Assembly (NCBI RefSeq): GCF_014712225.1
Contig: NZ_JACXBW010000007.1
Coordinates: forward strand, 62,001 to 126,000
Length of the DNA: 64,000 nt
Source: Pseudarthrobacter sulfonivorans
GTDB taxonomy: Bacteria > Actinomycetota > Actinomycetes > Actinomycetales > Micrococcaceae
Direction: 5' to 3'
Under the pieces are notes generated by a model. It ran no database searches. It was not told the origin of the DNA and saw nothing but the letters and a program-made list of their open reading frames with translations. Positions 44,428 through 53,436 of this stretch are shown here, piece by piece. The first letter of the stretch is position 1. The number at the start of each line of letters is the position of its first letter. The translations under genes and the position numbers were made by a program.

Positions 44428-45564
44428 GTGACTGCCGAGACCGCTCCTGAACCGACCACCGTACCCTTGGACCTCCGCCAGGACGTCGCGGTGCTGACCG
44501 CCGCCCTGATGGACATCAACAGTGTGTCCGGGAACGAGACGGACCTGGCTGACGCCGTCGACGTGGCCCTACGCGCCATTCCGCAGCTCCGCGTGGTCCG
44601 CGACGGGGACTCGATTATTGCCCGCACCGAACTGGGACGGCCGGAACGCATCATCCTTGCCGGGCACCTGGACACCGTGCCGTTGCCCACAACCGAAGGC
44701 GCACGCGGCACGGTCCCGTCGACGTGGGACTCCGGCATTCCGGGGGAGGGCGTCCTCTACGGGCGCGGAGCCACCGACATGAAAGGCGGAGTTGCGGTGC
44801 AGCTCGCGCTGGCGGCCACAATGTTCGACGGCGGGGCGTCGCCCAAGCGGGACGTCACTTTTGTGTTCTACGACCACGAGGAAGTGGAAGCCGTGAAGAG
44901 CGGCCTGGGCCGCCTGGTCCGCAACCACGGTGACCTCCTGGACGGCGACTTCGCCATCCTCCTCGAACCGACCCACGGCACGGTGGAAGGTGGCTGCAAC
45001 GGCACCAGCCGCTTCGAAGCCACCACGGTGGGGGAGGCGGCACATTCCGCGCGGGCCTGGATGGGCAGCAACGCCATCCACGCCGCAGCGCCGATCCTTG
45101 CCAGGCTGGCCGCATACGAACCGCAGACCATCAACGTGGACGGCCTCGACTACCGCGAAAGCCTCAACGCCGTGAAGATTAACGGCGGCACCGCGGGAAA
45201 CGTCATTCCGGACCGGTGCGTGGTGGAAATCAACTACCGCTTCGCGCCGGACAAATCCCCCGACCAGGCTGAGGCCGTAGTCCGCGGACTGCTCGCAGGG
45301 TTCGACGTGGTGCGTACAGACGCTGCCGCCGGCGCCCGGCCGGGACTGAACCACCCTGCCGCCGCGTCCTTTGTGTCCGCGGTCGGAGCCGAACCCAAAC
45401 CGAAATACGGTTGGACCGACGTCGCGCGTTTCAGCGAACTGGGCATCCCGGCGGTGAACTTCGGTCCCGGCGATCCGCTGCTGGCGCACAAGGACGAGGA
45501 GCACGTCGACGCCGACGCCATCCGCGAATGCCTCCGGGCGCTGCGGAGCTGGCTCTCAAACTAG
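44428..45564 (+). CDS. dapE: Succinyl-diaminopimelate desuccinylase
   Basis: A 378-residue M20-family di-zinc hydrolase that releases LL-DAP from its succinyl derivative. Metal ligands are in LAGHLDTVPLP, GRGATDMKGGVAV, and the Glu-Glu of YDHEEVEAVKSGLGRL; the dimerisation domain (GEAAHSARAWMGSNAIHAA) follows. GWTDVARFSELGIPAVNFGPGDPLLAHKDEEHV is the C-terminal signature. The GTG start lies 6 nt after TAGACT. Confidence 0.94.
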   Translation: MTAETAPEPTTVPLDLRQDVAVLTAALMDINSVSGNETDLADAVDVALRAIPQLRVVRDGDSIIARTELGRPERIILAGHLDTVPLPTTEGARGTVPSTWDSGIPGEGVLYGRGATDMKGGVAVQLALAATMFDGGASPKRDVTFVFYDHEEVEAVKSGLGRLVRNHGDLLDGDFAILLEPTHGTVEGGCNGTSRFEATTVGEAAHSARAWMGSNAIHAAAPILARLAAYEPQTINVDGLDYRESLNAVKINGGTAGNVIPDRCVVEINYRFAPDKSPDQAEAVVRGLLAGFDVVRTDAAAGARPGLNHPAAASFVSAVGAEPKPKYGWTDVARFSELGIPAVNFGPGDPLLAHKDEEHVDADAIRECLRALRSWLSN

Positions 45565-45579
45565 GCATTGCGGCAAGCA

Positions 45580-45610
45580 AAGGGCGCGGATCCTGAAGAT
45601 CCGCGCCCTT
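45580..45610. terminator. Bidirectional terminator between dapE and the glutamate ABC operon
   Basis: AAGGGCGCGGATC and GATCCGCGCCCTT, perfect 13-nt arms with a 5-nt loop, sit between two convergent genes. Confidence 0.85.
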
Positions 45611-45629
45611 GATGTCAGTGCTCCAGCCC

Positions 45630-46496
45630 CTAGACTTCGGCCGGGACCGCCGCCGCCGGAATGACGGCAGCACCGGGTTTGCGCGAGAGGCGCTTCTCGA
45701 GCCATTTGGCCAGTGCCGCCAGTATCAAGCACATGCCGACGTACAGCACGGCGGCGACAATTGCGGCCGGGATGATCGGTGAACCGTATTGGCTCTGGCT
45801 GCCGAAGAACTTCGCCTGGAACAGGATCTCGTTGTAAGTAACGATGAAGCCCAAGGCGGTGTCCTTGAGGATGACCACAAGCTGGGAGATGATGACCGGC
45901 AGCATGGCCCGGACGGCCTGGGGGAGCAGGATGCTGGTCATGACAGCACTCTTCGGGAGCCCGATCGCGTAACCAGCCTCGCTTTGGCCGCGCGGCAGCG
46001 ACTCGATGCCGGCACGGAAGACCTCCGCCAGGACCGACCCGTTGTAAAGCACCAGACCGGCCACCACTGCGGTGAACGGCGTAATTCCCTGAACTCCAAC
46101 CGTGGGAAGCCCGTAATAGAAAATCATCATCAGAATCAGCAGCGGCACGGCACGGAACAGTTCCGTAAATCCGTAGCACGGCAGGCTGATCCATTTGCGG
46201 TCCGACAGCCGGCCGAAAGCCAGCAGGATTCCCAGGACAAGGCTGAGGACGGCCGCGGTGGCGAACGCGGAAAGGGTAGCACCCACGGATTGCGCAATTG
46301 TCTGCTGCACCAGTGGAAAGGTAAACAGCTGCCATTTTTTGGCGTCGAATTGACCGCTTTCAGCGAAGCGCAGGATTACAAAGCCGATTATCAGTAGGAT
46401 CACCAGCGCCGTGAGGACACCGAGCAGCCGGTAGCGTGTTCGGGCTTTCGGGCCGGGGGCGTCGAAGAGAATGGAACTCATCGGGTGACCTTCCAC
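45630..46496 (-). CDS. gluD: Glutamate/polar amino-acid ABC transporter permease (GluD-type)
   Basis: A 288-residue permease with an N-terminal helix (about 22-45), then the permease core with LGILLAFGRLSDRKWISLPCYGFTELFRAVPLLILMMIFYYGLP and coupling motif RGQSEAGYAIGLPKSAVMTSILLPQAVRAMLPVI (about residues 172-205). The Lys/Ala-rich C-terminus is cytoplasmic. It overlaps the gluC-type gene by 19 bp and closes the operon. Confidence 0.9.
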   Translation of the reverse strand: MEGHPMSSILFDAPGPKARTRYRLLGVLTALVILLIIGFVILRFAESGQFDAKKWQLFTFPLVQQTIAQSVGATLSAFATAAVLSLVLGILLAFGRLSDRKWISLPCYGFTELFRAVPLLILMMIFYYGLPTVGVQGITPFTAVVAGLVLYNGSVLAEVFRAGIESLPRGQSEAGYAIGLPKSAVMTSILLPQAVRAMLPVIISQLVVILKDTALGFIVTYNEILFQAKFFGSQSQYGSPIIPAAIVAAVLYVGMCLILAALAKWLEKRLSRKPGAAVIPAAAVPAEV

Positions 46497-47125
46497 TTCT
46501 GTTCAAGTTTTCGCTGAAGCACCGAAAGCATGAATACGAGGATGATAAAGACCAAGGCAACCCACAGGAGCCCGGTGAGCGCAGGCTCTCCGCGCTCGGA
46601 AAGATTCGCCCTGATTGCGCCGGCCTCAAAAACGGAAAAACCTGCGGCGACTGTGGTGTTCTTGAGCAGCGCGATGAAGACACTGAACATCGGAGGAATC
46701 ACTGCCCGAAACGCCTGCGGCAGGATCACGAGGGTCAGGGTCTGGGTGAAAGGAAGTCCTATGGCGCGGGCCGCCTCGGCCTGCCCTACCGGAACAGTAT
46801 TGATCCCGGAGCGGACGGCTTCCGCCACGTAGGTGGCGGTGTAGAGGCTCAAGCCGATGATGGCCGCCGTCGTGAAGTCGATAGGCACAAGTCCGAGCTT
46901 GGGGTAGCCCAGGGCAAAGAAGAAGAGGACCAGGGTCAGCGGGGTGTTACGCACAATGTTGACGTACGACGTCGCCGCTGCCCGCATGGCTGGAACGGGC
47001 GACACGCGAAGGCTGGCCACGATGGTGCCGAGAATCAGGGCAAAGATTGCCGAGAAGAAAAACAGTATGAGCGTATTCCGAAACCCTGTGACGAAGAGAT
47101 CGGAATTATTCAGCAGCGTATTCAC
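46478..47125 (-). CDS. gluC: Glutamate/polar amino-acid ABC transporter permease (GluC-type)
   Basis: A 215-residue permease: SPVPAMRAAATSYVNIVRNTPLTLVLFFFALGYPKLG near helix 2 and coupling motif GQAEAARAIGLPFTQTLTLVILPQAFRAVIPPM (about residues 134-166). It lies after gluB, from which it is separated by a GC-rich hairpin. Confidence 0.9.
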   Translation of the reverse strand: MNTLLNNSDLFVTGFRNTLILFFFSAIFALILGTIVASLRVSPVPAMRAAATSYVNIVRNTPLTLVLFFFALGYPKLGLVPIDFTTAAIIGLSLYTATYVAEAVRSGINTVPVGQAEAARAIGLPFTQTLTLVILPQAFRAVIPPMFSVFIALLKNTTVAAGFSVFEAGAIRANLSERGEPALTGLLWVALVFIILVFMLSVLQRKLEQKWKVTR

Positions 47126-47150
47126 AGAATCGTCGCTTTCAGCAGGTGCC

Positions 47151-47176
47151 GTGGGGCGGCACTATGGCCGCCCCAC
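47151..47176 (-). terminator. Intercistronic hairpin between gluB and gluC
   Basis: GTGGGGCGGC pairs perfectly with GCCGCCCCAC around a 6-nt loop, 8 bp after the gluB stop. It probably lets only part of transcription continue into the permeases, or stabilises the gluAB mRNA, so that the binding protein is in excess. Confidence 0.6.
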
Positions 47177-47184
47177 AACGTTGG

Positions 47185-48087
47185 TTAGTAGTTATCTACT
47201 GCGGGCTGCTGGACTTTGGTGCCCGACTGGCCAAGGGTCTTGTCGTAGATCTTCTGCCATACCGAACCGCCGTCGGTGAGCGTCTTATTGATGAACTGGC
47301 GCAGGGCCGTGTCGTCCTTCTTCAGTCCCACTCCGTACTTTTCAGTGGTGAACGGTTCGCCTACTACCTTCAGGCTGTCAGGCTCCTGGGCGGCGTAGCC
47401 GATCAAGATGGCCTGGTCAGTGGTGACGGCGTCAACCTGGCCGCTCTTCAGAGCTTCGACGCACTGTGAGTAAGTGTCAAACTCAGTGGTCTTGGTGTCG
47501 GGGAAGTTCGCCTTGATGTTCTGGATCGGAGTGGACCCCGTTGCAGAGCAGACATTCTTGCCCGAGAGATCCTTCTCTGTCGTTATCGTTGAGTTGTCCT
47601 TCTTGACCAGGAGACCCTGCCCTGTCACGAAGTACGGCCCGGCGAAGTCGATCTGCTGCTTGCGCTTGTCCGTGATGGAGTAGGTGCCGACGTAGTAATC
47701 GATGTCACCGTTGGTGATGGCGGACTCGCGGCTGGCCGACGGAATCGGCTTGAACTCGATCTTGTCCTTGCTGAGGCCGAGTGAGGCGGCGATCCACTGA
47801 GCGATTTCAATGTCGAACCCGGTGTATTCGCCGGTCGCCGCGTCCTTGAAGCCCAGGCCGGGCTGGTCCTGCTTGACGCCGATGCGTACCTTGCCGCCGG
47901 CCTTGATCGCGTCAAACGTTGGGCTGCCGGACACTGACACGTTTTCGGCGACCTTGTAGGGGGCTTCGTCCGTGCTTGAAGTTGAAGTGCCGCCGCCGCC
48001 GGTTCCGCCACAGGCGCTGAGACTGAGCGCCAAAGCCGCAGTTGCTGCCAGCAGCATCGGCTTCTTCCGTAGTGAGAATGTCTTCAT
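47185..48087 (-). CDS. gluB: Glutamate/polar amino-acid-binding lipoprotein (GluB-type)
   Basis: A 300-residue family-3 solute-binding lipoprotein with basic n-region MKTFSLRKK and lipobox LSAC at Cys26. The mature domain has GGKVRIGVKQDQPGLGFKDAATGEYTGFDIEIAQWIAASLG and VGTYSITDKRKQQIDFAGPYFVTGQGLLV, typical of glutamate/glutamine/aspartate binders. I start at ATG 48087; the frame further upstream overlaps gluA. A GGCCGC-CCAGCG-GCGGCC hairpin stands in the 55-bp gap after gluA. Confidence 0.92.
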   Translation of the reverse strand: MKTFSLRKKPMLLAATAALALSLSACGGTGGGGTSTSSTDEAPYKVAENVSVSGSPTFDAIKAGGKVRIGVKQDQPGLGFKDAATGEYTGFDIEIAQWIAASLGLSKDKIEFKPIPSASRESAITNGDIDYYVGTYSITDKRKQQIDFAGPYFVTGQGLLVKKDNSTITTEKDLSGKNVCSATGSTPIQNIKANFPDTKTTEFDTYSQCVEALKSGQVDAVTTDQAILIGYAAQEPDSLKVVGEPFTTEKYGVGLKKDDTALRQFINKTLTDGGSVWQKIYDKTLGQSGTKVQQPAVDNY

Positions 48088-48142
48088 CAGGTACCTTTCA
48101 TTGGTGGCCGCCGCTGGGCGGCCGGGTGCGGGTGTGAAGCTC

Positions 48143-48898
48143 TCAGTGGGTGAGGAGCTTGGACAGGAAGTCCTTTGCCCGGTTGCTTTGGGGATTGGTG
48201 AAAAACTCCTCGGGCTTTGCGTCCTCCACGATTTGGCCGTCCGCCATGAAGACCACGCGGTCCGCTGCCTTCCGGGCGAAGCCCATTTCGTGCGTGACCA
48301 CAACCATGGTCATGCCTTCCTTGGCCAGCTGGACCATAACGTCCAAGACTTCATTGATCATCTCGGGGTCAAGGGCGGAGGTGGGATCGTCGAAGAGCAT
48401 CACCTTGGGCTTCATGGCCAGCGCGCGGGCAATGGCCACACGCTGTTGCTGGCCGCCGGAGAGCTGTGCTGGCAGTTTTCGGGCCTGCGCGCCCACACCG
48501 ACACGTTCCAGCAGAGCCATGGCTTCCTTTTCCGCCTGCGCTTTAGGCGTGCCCCTGACCTTGATCAGGCCAAGGGTGACGTTCTCAAGGATTGTCTTGT
48601 GGGCAAACAGATTAAAGGACTGAAACACCATGCCGACGTCGGCGCGCAACCGGGCGAGCTCCTTGCCTTCCTCCGGCAGGACCTTGCCATCAATGCTGAT
48701 GGTGCCGCCTTCAATGGTTTCCAGGCGGTTGATGGCACGGCACAGCGTGGACTTGCCCGAGCCTGAGGGCCCGATGACAACAACCACTTCGCCCTTCTTG
48801 ACCTGAAGATTGATGTCCTTCAGAACGTGCAGCTGACCATAATGCTTATTCACACCGTTCAGGGAGACGAGCGCGTCGCCGGGCACATGAGTAGTCAT
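48143..48898 (-). CDS. gluA: Glutamate/polar amino-acid ABC transporter ATPase (GluA-type)
   Basis: A 251-residue ATPase: Walker [10 protein letters not shown] (about residues 42-50), Q-loop [13 protein letters not shown], signature [15 protein letters not shown], Walker [16 protein letters not shown] (Asp in place of the usual Glu-preceding residue), switch His in [17 protein letters not shown] ends exactly 6 nt before the ATG on the minus strand. First gene of gluABCD, the gene order known from Corynebacterium. Confidence 0.93.
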   Translation of the reverse strand: MTTHVPGDALVSLNGVNKHYGQLHVLKDINLQVKKGEVVVVIGPSGSGKSTLCRAINRLETIEGGTISIDGKVLPEEGKELARLRADVGMVFQSFNLFAHKTILENVTLGLIKVRGTPKAQAEKEAMALLERVGVGAQARKLPAQLSGGQQQRVAIARALAMKPKVMLFDDPTSALDPEMINEVLDVMVQLAKEGMTMVVVTHEMGFARKAADRVVFMADGQIVEDAKPEEFFTNPQSNRAKDFLSKLLTH

Positions 48899-49016
48899 AA
48901 GAAGAATCTAGCGAACAAAGACCGCTTATGACGGGAATCACGCCATGTTCCCGCGGAATCGTGATTCAAGAGATACCTGCCACTGGCGCGCGGCTCCGGG
49001 GCATTAGCCTAGGGGG

Positions 49017-49802
49017 ATGAGCATCAACGCAGATCCGGCAAAATCCACTCAGCCGCGCCGTAAGGGTCCCCTCGAACTACGCCGCAAACAGGCAGCCGTG
49101 GAAATGTCCGATCAGCATCTGCTCGATACCACGGGCGCCGGGCAGTTCGTCCATTCTGATCCGTGGCGGGTCCTGCGGATCCAAAGCGAATTCGTGGAGG
49201 GGTTTGGGGCACTCGCCGACCTGGGGCCGGCCGTCAGTGTGTTCGGTTCCGCGCGCACCAAACCGGGGAGCCCGTTCTACGAAATGGGCATGGCCGTGGG
49301 CCGGCACCTGGCGGCGGCCGGTGTGGCGGTCATTACAGGTGGCGGACCGGGGTCCATGGAGGCTGCGAACCGGGGCACGGTGGAAGGCAACGGCGTCTCC
49401 GTTGGCCTGGGCATCGAGCTGCCTTTCGAGCAGGGCCTGAACCAGTGGGTGGACCTCGGCATCAACTTCCGCTACTTCTTCGCGCGGAAGACGATGTTCG
49501 TCAAATACGCCCAAGGCTTCATTGTCCTGCCCGGCGGACTGGGGACCCTGGATGAACTTTTTGAGGCGATGGTCCTGGTCCAAACCCGGAAAGTGACGTC
49601 CTTCCCGATCGTGCTCCTGGGCGTGGACTTCTGGGGGCCCATGATCGAATGGATCCGCGGCACGCTGGTGGCCGAAGGCATGGTCTCCGAAAAGGACCTG
49701 GACCTGATCCAGGTAGTGGACGATCCCGCCGAAGCGGTGGACCTGGTGCTGCATGGCACGGTCCGGGCTCCCTCCACTAACGGGGAGCAGCGGCCCGAAT
49801 AG
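49017..49802 (+). CDS. LOG family protein (TIGR00730)
   Basis: A 261-residue Rossmann-like protein with GGGPGSMEAANRG (about residues 107-119) and PGGLGTLDELFE (about 171-182), the two motifs of the LOG/lysine-decarboxylase-like family. Members are nucleotide 5'-monophosphate phosphoribohydrolases that can release cytokinin bases. TAGCCT ends 6 nt before the ATG; the intervening AGGGGG is too close to act as a normal ribosome site. Confidence 0.9.
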   Translation: MSINADPAKSTQPRRKGPLELRRKQAAVEMSDQHLLDTTGAGQFVHSDPWRVLRIQSEFVEGFGALADLGPAVSVFGSARTKPGSPFYEMGMAVGRHLAAAGVAVITGGGPGSMEAANRGTVEGNGVSVGLGIELPFEQGLNQWVDLGINFRYFFARKTMFVKYAQGFIVLPGGLGTLDELFEAMVLVQTRKVTSFPIVLLGVDFWGPMIEWIRGTLVAEGMVSEKDLDLIQVVDDPAEAVDLVLHGTVRAPSTNGEQRPE

Positions 49803-49833
49803 TCCGCCCTCCAAATCTGGCACGATGGGTGCT

Positions 49834-50244
49834 GTGAGTTTTTTCCTGGTTTTCCTCGCCGTTGTGCTGATCGGTGCCACCATTTGGGCCGGCGCCGGCG
49901 GTTCCCGCAGCATCCTGAGCGGCGTCCGCCGCAACCTGGGCCGGGGCGCCAAGTCCGCCGCCGCCCCTGCGGACTACGACCCTCCGGGCGGAGTGCTGCT
50001 GTACGCCGGGTTCGGCCAGCCCCCGGCCAACCTGCCGCCGGTGCTGCTGCCTGCGGATGCGGAGCCGGCCGACGTCGATCACGTCCGGTTCTCCCTGGGC
50101 CTCCGGGGCTACCGGATGGACCAGGTGGACCAGGTCCTTGACGAACTGCGCGACCAGCTCGCTGCCAAGGAAACCGAACTGGCGGAGCTCCGAACCCGGC
50201 TGCTCGACGCCGAACGGGCGGCTCCGCCGGAGGCCGGCGCTTGA
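49834..50244 (+). CDS. Small membrane protein with DivIVA-like domain
   Basis: A 136-residue protein with an N-terminal helix (residues 2-20, VSFFLVFLAVVLIGATIW), a 50-residue Pro/Ala linker, and a DivIVA-like domain at about 88-125 (HVRFSLGLRGYRMDQVDQVLDELRDQL) leading into a short coiled coil. It may be tied to polar growth or septum proteins. I choose GTG 49834 because CACGAT ends 7 nt before it; ATG 49825 would overlap that box. It overlaps the next gene by 4 bp. Confidence 0.78.
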   Translation: MSFFLVFLAVVLIGATIWAGAGGSRSILSGVRRNLGRGAKSAAAPADYDPPGGVLLYAGFGQPPANLPPVLLPADAEPADVDHVRFSLGLRGYRMDQVDQVLDELRDQLAAKETELAELRTRLLDAERAAPPEAGA

Positions 50245-51488
50245 GCACTGAAACGGGTGACAAGACGGGCCCGACGGCGTCCATCACCGCCCTTGGCGCC
50301 CGCGCCACGGGTGCCATCCGGGGTTGGCCGTGGTGGCTGCAGGTAGTTGCCCTTTATGTCGCGGCCCGCTTGGTCAGCGCCTGCATCTTTATCGCGGCCG
50401 CCCGGCACCAGGGGCCCAATCCCTGGTTTCCCCCCGCGCCGGACTACTGGAATTTCATCAACATCTGGGATGCGCGGTGGTACAGCCGCGTCATCACAGA
50501 CGGATACCCCTCAACGCTGCCTACGGACGCCGCAGGCAACGTGCAGGAAAATGAATGGGCTTTCTACCCGCTCTTCCCTGCGCTGGGCCGGGCGCTGGCA
50601 GGCTTGACCGGAGCCAGCCCGGCCGCGGCCCTGACAGTGGTGGCCATGCTGTCCGGCCTGGGCGCCGCCCTTGCCGTCTACTGCCTGTTCAGGCACAAGG
50701 CATCCCACGGTACTGCACTGTGGGGAACAGCGTTCTTCGCAACCTTTCCCGTCTCGGCAATCCTCCAGGTTCCCTATGCGGAACCCCTCACGATCTTCCT
50801 TCTGGCCACCACGCTGTTGCTGGTGGTTCGACGGCATTATCTGTGGGCCATGCCGGCAGTGGTGCTCCTGTGCCTTTCCCGCCCGGTGGGTGTTCCGTTT
50901 GCGGCCATGCTGGGACTTCTCCTGATCGCCAGGGTAGTGGAACGGTTCCGCACTGGGCAGCCTGGATCCCATAGTGTGCGCGAGTTGGTGTCCCTTGCCG
51001 GCCTCACAGCCCTGTGCGGCGCCGCTGCACTCTTCTGGCCGGCAGCGGCCTGGGCTGCCACCGGCGACATCGCCGCCTATACCAAGACCGAAACGGTATG
51101 GCGCGGCCACGACCTGGTGCCTTTCAAACCGTGGTTTGATACCGGCGTGGACCTTTTCGGCCCTGTCCTGGGGATACTGGCGCCGTTCGTCTTCGCGGGA
51201 CTTTTTGCGCTCCTGCTCTTCGCGAGGCCGGTGGTGCGGCTTGGCGCAGAGCTTCGCCTGTGGTGCGCGTGCTACATGGGGTACCTCCTGCTGTTCCTGC
51301 ATCCGCAGACCAGCACCTTCCGCATGTTGCTTCCGCTGTTTCCGCTGGCACTGGGGGCCGCGCTGTTATCGCGATCGAAGGCCTACCGCGGCACCGTCCT
51401 GGCCATGTTTGTCCTGCTCCAGATCGTGTGGATCGTCTGGCTGTGGGCGTGGGCTCAGCTTCCGGGAGGCGGCGATTATCCGCCGTGA
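50241..51488 (+). CDS. GT-C fold glycosyltransferase (PIG-V/mannosyltransferase-like membrane protein)
   Basis: A 415-residue integral membrane protein with about ten helices. Between helices 1 and 2 is NIWDARWYSRVITDGYP (about residues 76-92), the W-D-x-x-W-Y element of PIG-V-like GT-C enzymes, which use lipid-linked sugars. ENEWAFYPLFPALGRAL and PYAEPLTIFLLATTLLL further fit that group. TTG 50241 overlaps the upstream stop, so translation is coupled with the DivIVA-like gene. The sugar and acceptor are unknown; protein or cell-wall mannosylation is possible. Confidence 0.78.
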   Translation: MSTETGDKTGPTASITALGARATGAIRGWPWWLQVVALYVAARLVSACIFIAAARHQGPNPWFPPAPDYWNFINIWDARWYSRVITDGYPSTLPTDAAGNVQENEWAFYPLFPALGRALAGLTGASPAAALTVVAMLSGLGAALAVYCLFRHKASHGTALWGTAFFATFPVSAILQVPYAEPLTIFLLATTLLLVVRRHYLWAMPAVVLLCLSRPVGVPFAAMLGLLLIARVVERFRTGQPGSHSVRELVSLAGLTALCGAAALFWPAAAWAATGDIAAYTKTETVWRGHDLVPFKPWFDTGVDLFGPVLGILAPFVFAGLFALLLFARPVVRLGAELRLWCACYMGYLLLFLHPQTSTFRMLLPLFPLALGAALLSRSKAYRGTVLAMFVLLQIVWIVWLWAWAQLPGGGDYPP

Positions 51489-51721
51489 TGCTGCGCGGCA
51501 CCGCGCCGGCGGATCAGGGAATCCGACGCGGCCGTAAATGTCCATCGATTAGCTACGTGCGAGTAATTACAGGATAATAGGGAGTAAGCAGGGACAACAG
51601 GATTCAGAATGTTCAGCAATGGCGGCATCAGTACGGGCCGTCATAGCGGCTTGGTTTGATCATGCGGACACAGCCCGCCCGGGCTGCTATGTCCTGGGAC
51701 TAAATGGAGGGGAAATTCCTC

Positions 51722-51889
51722 ATGGCGGCTATGAAACCACGCACGGGCGACGGCCCGATGGAAGTCACCAAGGAAGGCCGCAGCCTGATCATGCGCGTAC
51801 CGCTCGAAGGCGGCGGACGGCTTGTGGTGGAACTTAACGCTGCGGAGGCAGCAAATCTTAAGGAATGCCTGGTGGGCGCTACCGAATAA
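51722..51889 (+). CDS. DUF3117 family small protein
   Basis: A 55-residue protein highly typical of actinobacteria: MAAMKPRTGDGPMEVTKEGR, SLIMRVPLEGGGRLVVELN, then an acidic helix. GGAGGGG lies 9 nt before ATG 51722; ATG 51704 is in frame but would precede that ribosome site. Function unknown. The 233 bp upstream hold a possible GATAAT box (51573-51578), which would give a long leader of about 140 nt; no other feature is seen there. Confidence 0.88.
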   Translation: MAAMKPRTGDGPMEVTKEGRSLIMRVPLEGGGRLVVELNAAEAANLKECLVGATE

Positions 51890-51918
51890 TTTCGGAACCG
51901 GGGAATCCCGTAGGGCTA

Positions 51919-51945
51919 GGGTCCGCAGCTACAGACTGCGGGCCC
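51919..51945. terminator. Terminator hairpin between DUF3117 and the O-methyltransferase gene
   Basis: GGGTCCGCAG pairs with CTGCGGGCCC (one G-T wobble) around a 7-nt loop, followed by TGTTCTATTT, between convergent genes. Confidence 0.75.
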
Positions 51946-51949
51946 TGTT

Positions 51950-52582
51950 CTATTTCTTCACCGCTACCAGCAGGCCGTCGCCAGTGGGCAGCATCGCGGA
52001 GGCGAGCCGGTCGTCGTCGCGGATTGACTTGCCCACCTGGCGCAAAACCACGGTATTAGTATCGCGCGCGGCAGGGTTGGCCACGCGGTCCTTGTCCAGG
52101 GCGTCGTTGATGATCAGCAGTCCGCCAGCCTTGAGGAGCCGGACGGCCTGCTCCACGTAGCCGGGCAGGCCGGGCTTGTCGGCGTCGATGAACACCAGGT
52201 CATAGGCGGTATCGGTCAGGCGTGGCAGGACATCGCCCGCCCGACCGGAGATGGTCCGGGTGCGGTTCGCGGGGCTGCCGGCTTCCGAAAACGCCTCGCG
52301 GGCAGCCTTCAGGTGTTCCACGTCGACGTCGATGGTGGTGAGCACGGCCTGCGGACCGAGGCCGCGCAGGATGCAGACACCCGAGACGCCCGCCCCCGTT
52401 CCGATTTCTACGGCGGTCTGGGCCTTGGACCCTGCAGCCAACACCGTCAGGACCGCGCCTACACCCGTCCCGATGGGGGTCACACCCAACTCGAAGGAGC
52501 GTTCCCTGGCACGCACCATGACCTCGTCCTCGGCGGGCAGATCTTCAGCATAGGACCAGCTCGTGGACTTGTCGGCGCTCAT
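51950..52582 (-). CDS. SAM-dependent O-methyltransferase
   Basis: A 210-residue class I methyltransferase of the catechol/caffeoyl-CoA type: SAM motif AVEIGTGAGVSGVCILRGL (about residues 59-77), acidic LTTIDVDVEHLKAARE, and metal-binding region DLVFIDADKPGLPGYVEQAVRLLKAGGLLIINDALDKDRV. It lies beside sigE in divergent orientation, as Rv1220c does in mycobacteria. Substrate unknown. Confidence 0.9.
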   Translation of the reverse strand: MSADKSTSWSYAEDLPAEDEVMVRARERSFELGVTPIGTGVGAVLTVLAAGSKAQTAVEIGTGAGVSGVCILRGLGPQAVLTTIDVDVEHLKAAREAFSEAGSPANRTRTISGRAGDVLPRLTDTAYDLVFIDADKPGLPGYVEQAVRLLKAGGLLIINDALDKDRVANPAARDTNTVVLRQVGKSIRDDDRLASAMLPTGDGLLVAVKK

Positions 52583-52810
52583 GGGGATTCGCTTTCTGGG
52601 CGGCAGGGGATTGTCTAGTACAGCCTACTGTGTCCGATGGTGTCCGCCGCGGAAGGAATCCGTTGCGCCGTCGGCTGAAGGGCGGCGCCGATCAGGAAAT
52701 TCCCAGCCAAATTTGAAATGATAGAGATCCGCTCATCCGCGAGGTGGTCGGCGCCGAACCAGAGATGTCAACAGTATCCGGGCGATAGCAATCCACGATG
52801 GGAGTGGACG

Positions 52811-53428
52811 ATGTCAGCATCAGATGTGACACCTGTCCCTGCAATAGAGCTTTCGGCTGCCGCATGGGTCCGGCCCACCTGGGAAGAAGTGGTGGCCAAC
52901 CACTCCGCCAAGGTGTACCGGCTCGCGTACCGCCTGACCGGAAACAAGTTCGACGCCGAGGACCTCACCCAGGAAGTGTTCGTGCGCGTCTTCCGTTCCC
53001 TGGAAAACTTCAAGCCGGGAACCCTCGATGGCTGGCTGCACCGGATCACCACTAACCTGTTCCTGGATCAGGCACGCCGGAAGAGCCGGATCCGCTTCGA
53101 CGCGCTGGGCGAAGACGCGGAGTCGCGGATTCCCGGGCGCGAGCCCGGTCCGGAGCAGAGCTTCGAGCTGAACAATCTTGATCTCGATGTTCAGGCCGCA
53201 CTGGAGGAACTGCCGCCGGACTTCCGCGCCGCCGTCGTTCTGTGCGATCTGGAAGGCCTCTCCTACGATGAGGTGGCCGCCGCGCTGGGAGTAAAACTTG
53301 GGACAGTGCGTTCGCGGATCCACCGTGGCCGGACCATGCTGCGCGAGAAGCTGGCGCACCGTGATCCCCGCCCGCTGCAGGGCCGGAAGCCAAAGCTGTC
53401 GCTGCCGCGCATCGCCAGCATCCTCTGA
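52811..53428 (+). CDS. sigE: ECF-type RNA polymerase sigma factor SigE
   Basis: A 205-residue ECF sigma factor. Region 2 is about residues 28-92 (VYRLAYRLTGNKFDAEDLTQEVFVRVFRSL; DGWLHRITTNLFLDQARRKSR). Region 4 is about 135-185 (LEELPPDFRAAVVLCDLEGLSYDEVAAALGVKLGTVRSRIHRGRTML). I start at ATG 52811 (MSASDVTPV), with GGAGTGG upstream. Followed 8 bp later by its probable anti-sigma gene. SigE responds to envelope stress in mycobacteria; the same role is inferred. Confidence 0.92.
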   Translation: MSASDVTPVPAIELSAAAWVRPTWEEVVANHSAKVYRLAYRLTGNKFDAEDLTQEVFVRVFRSLENFKPGTLDGWLHRITTNLFLDQARRKSRIRFDALGEDAESRIPGREPGPEQSFELNNLDLDVQAALEELPPDFRAAVVLCDLEGLSYDEVAAALGVKLGTVRSRIHRGRTMLREKLAHRDPRPLQGRKPKLSLPRIASIL

Positions 53429-53436
53429 TCGGCACC

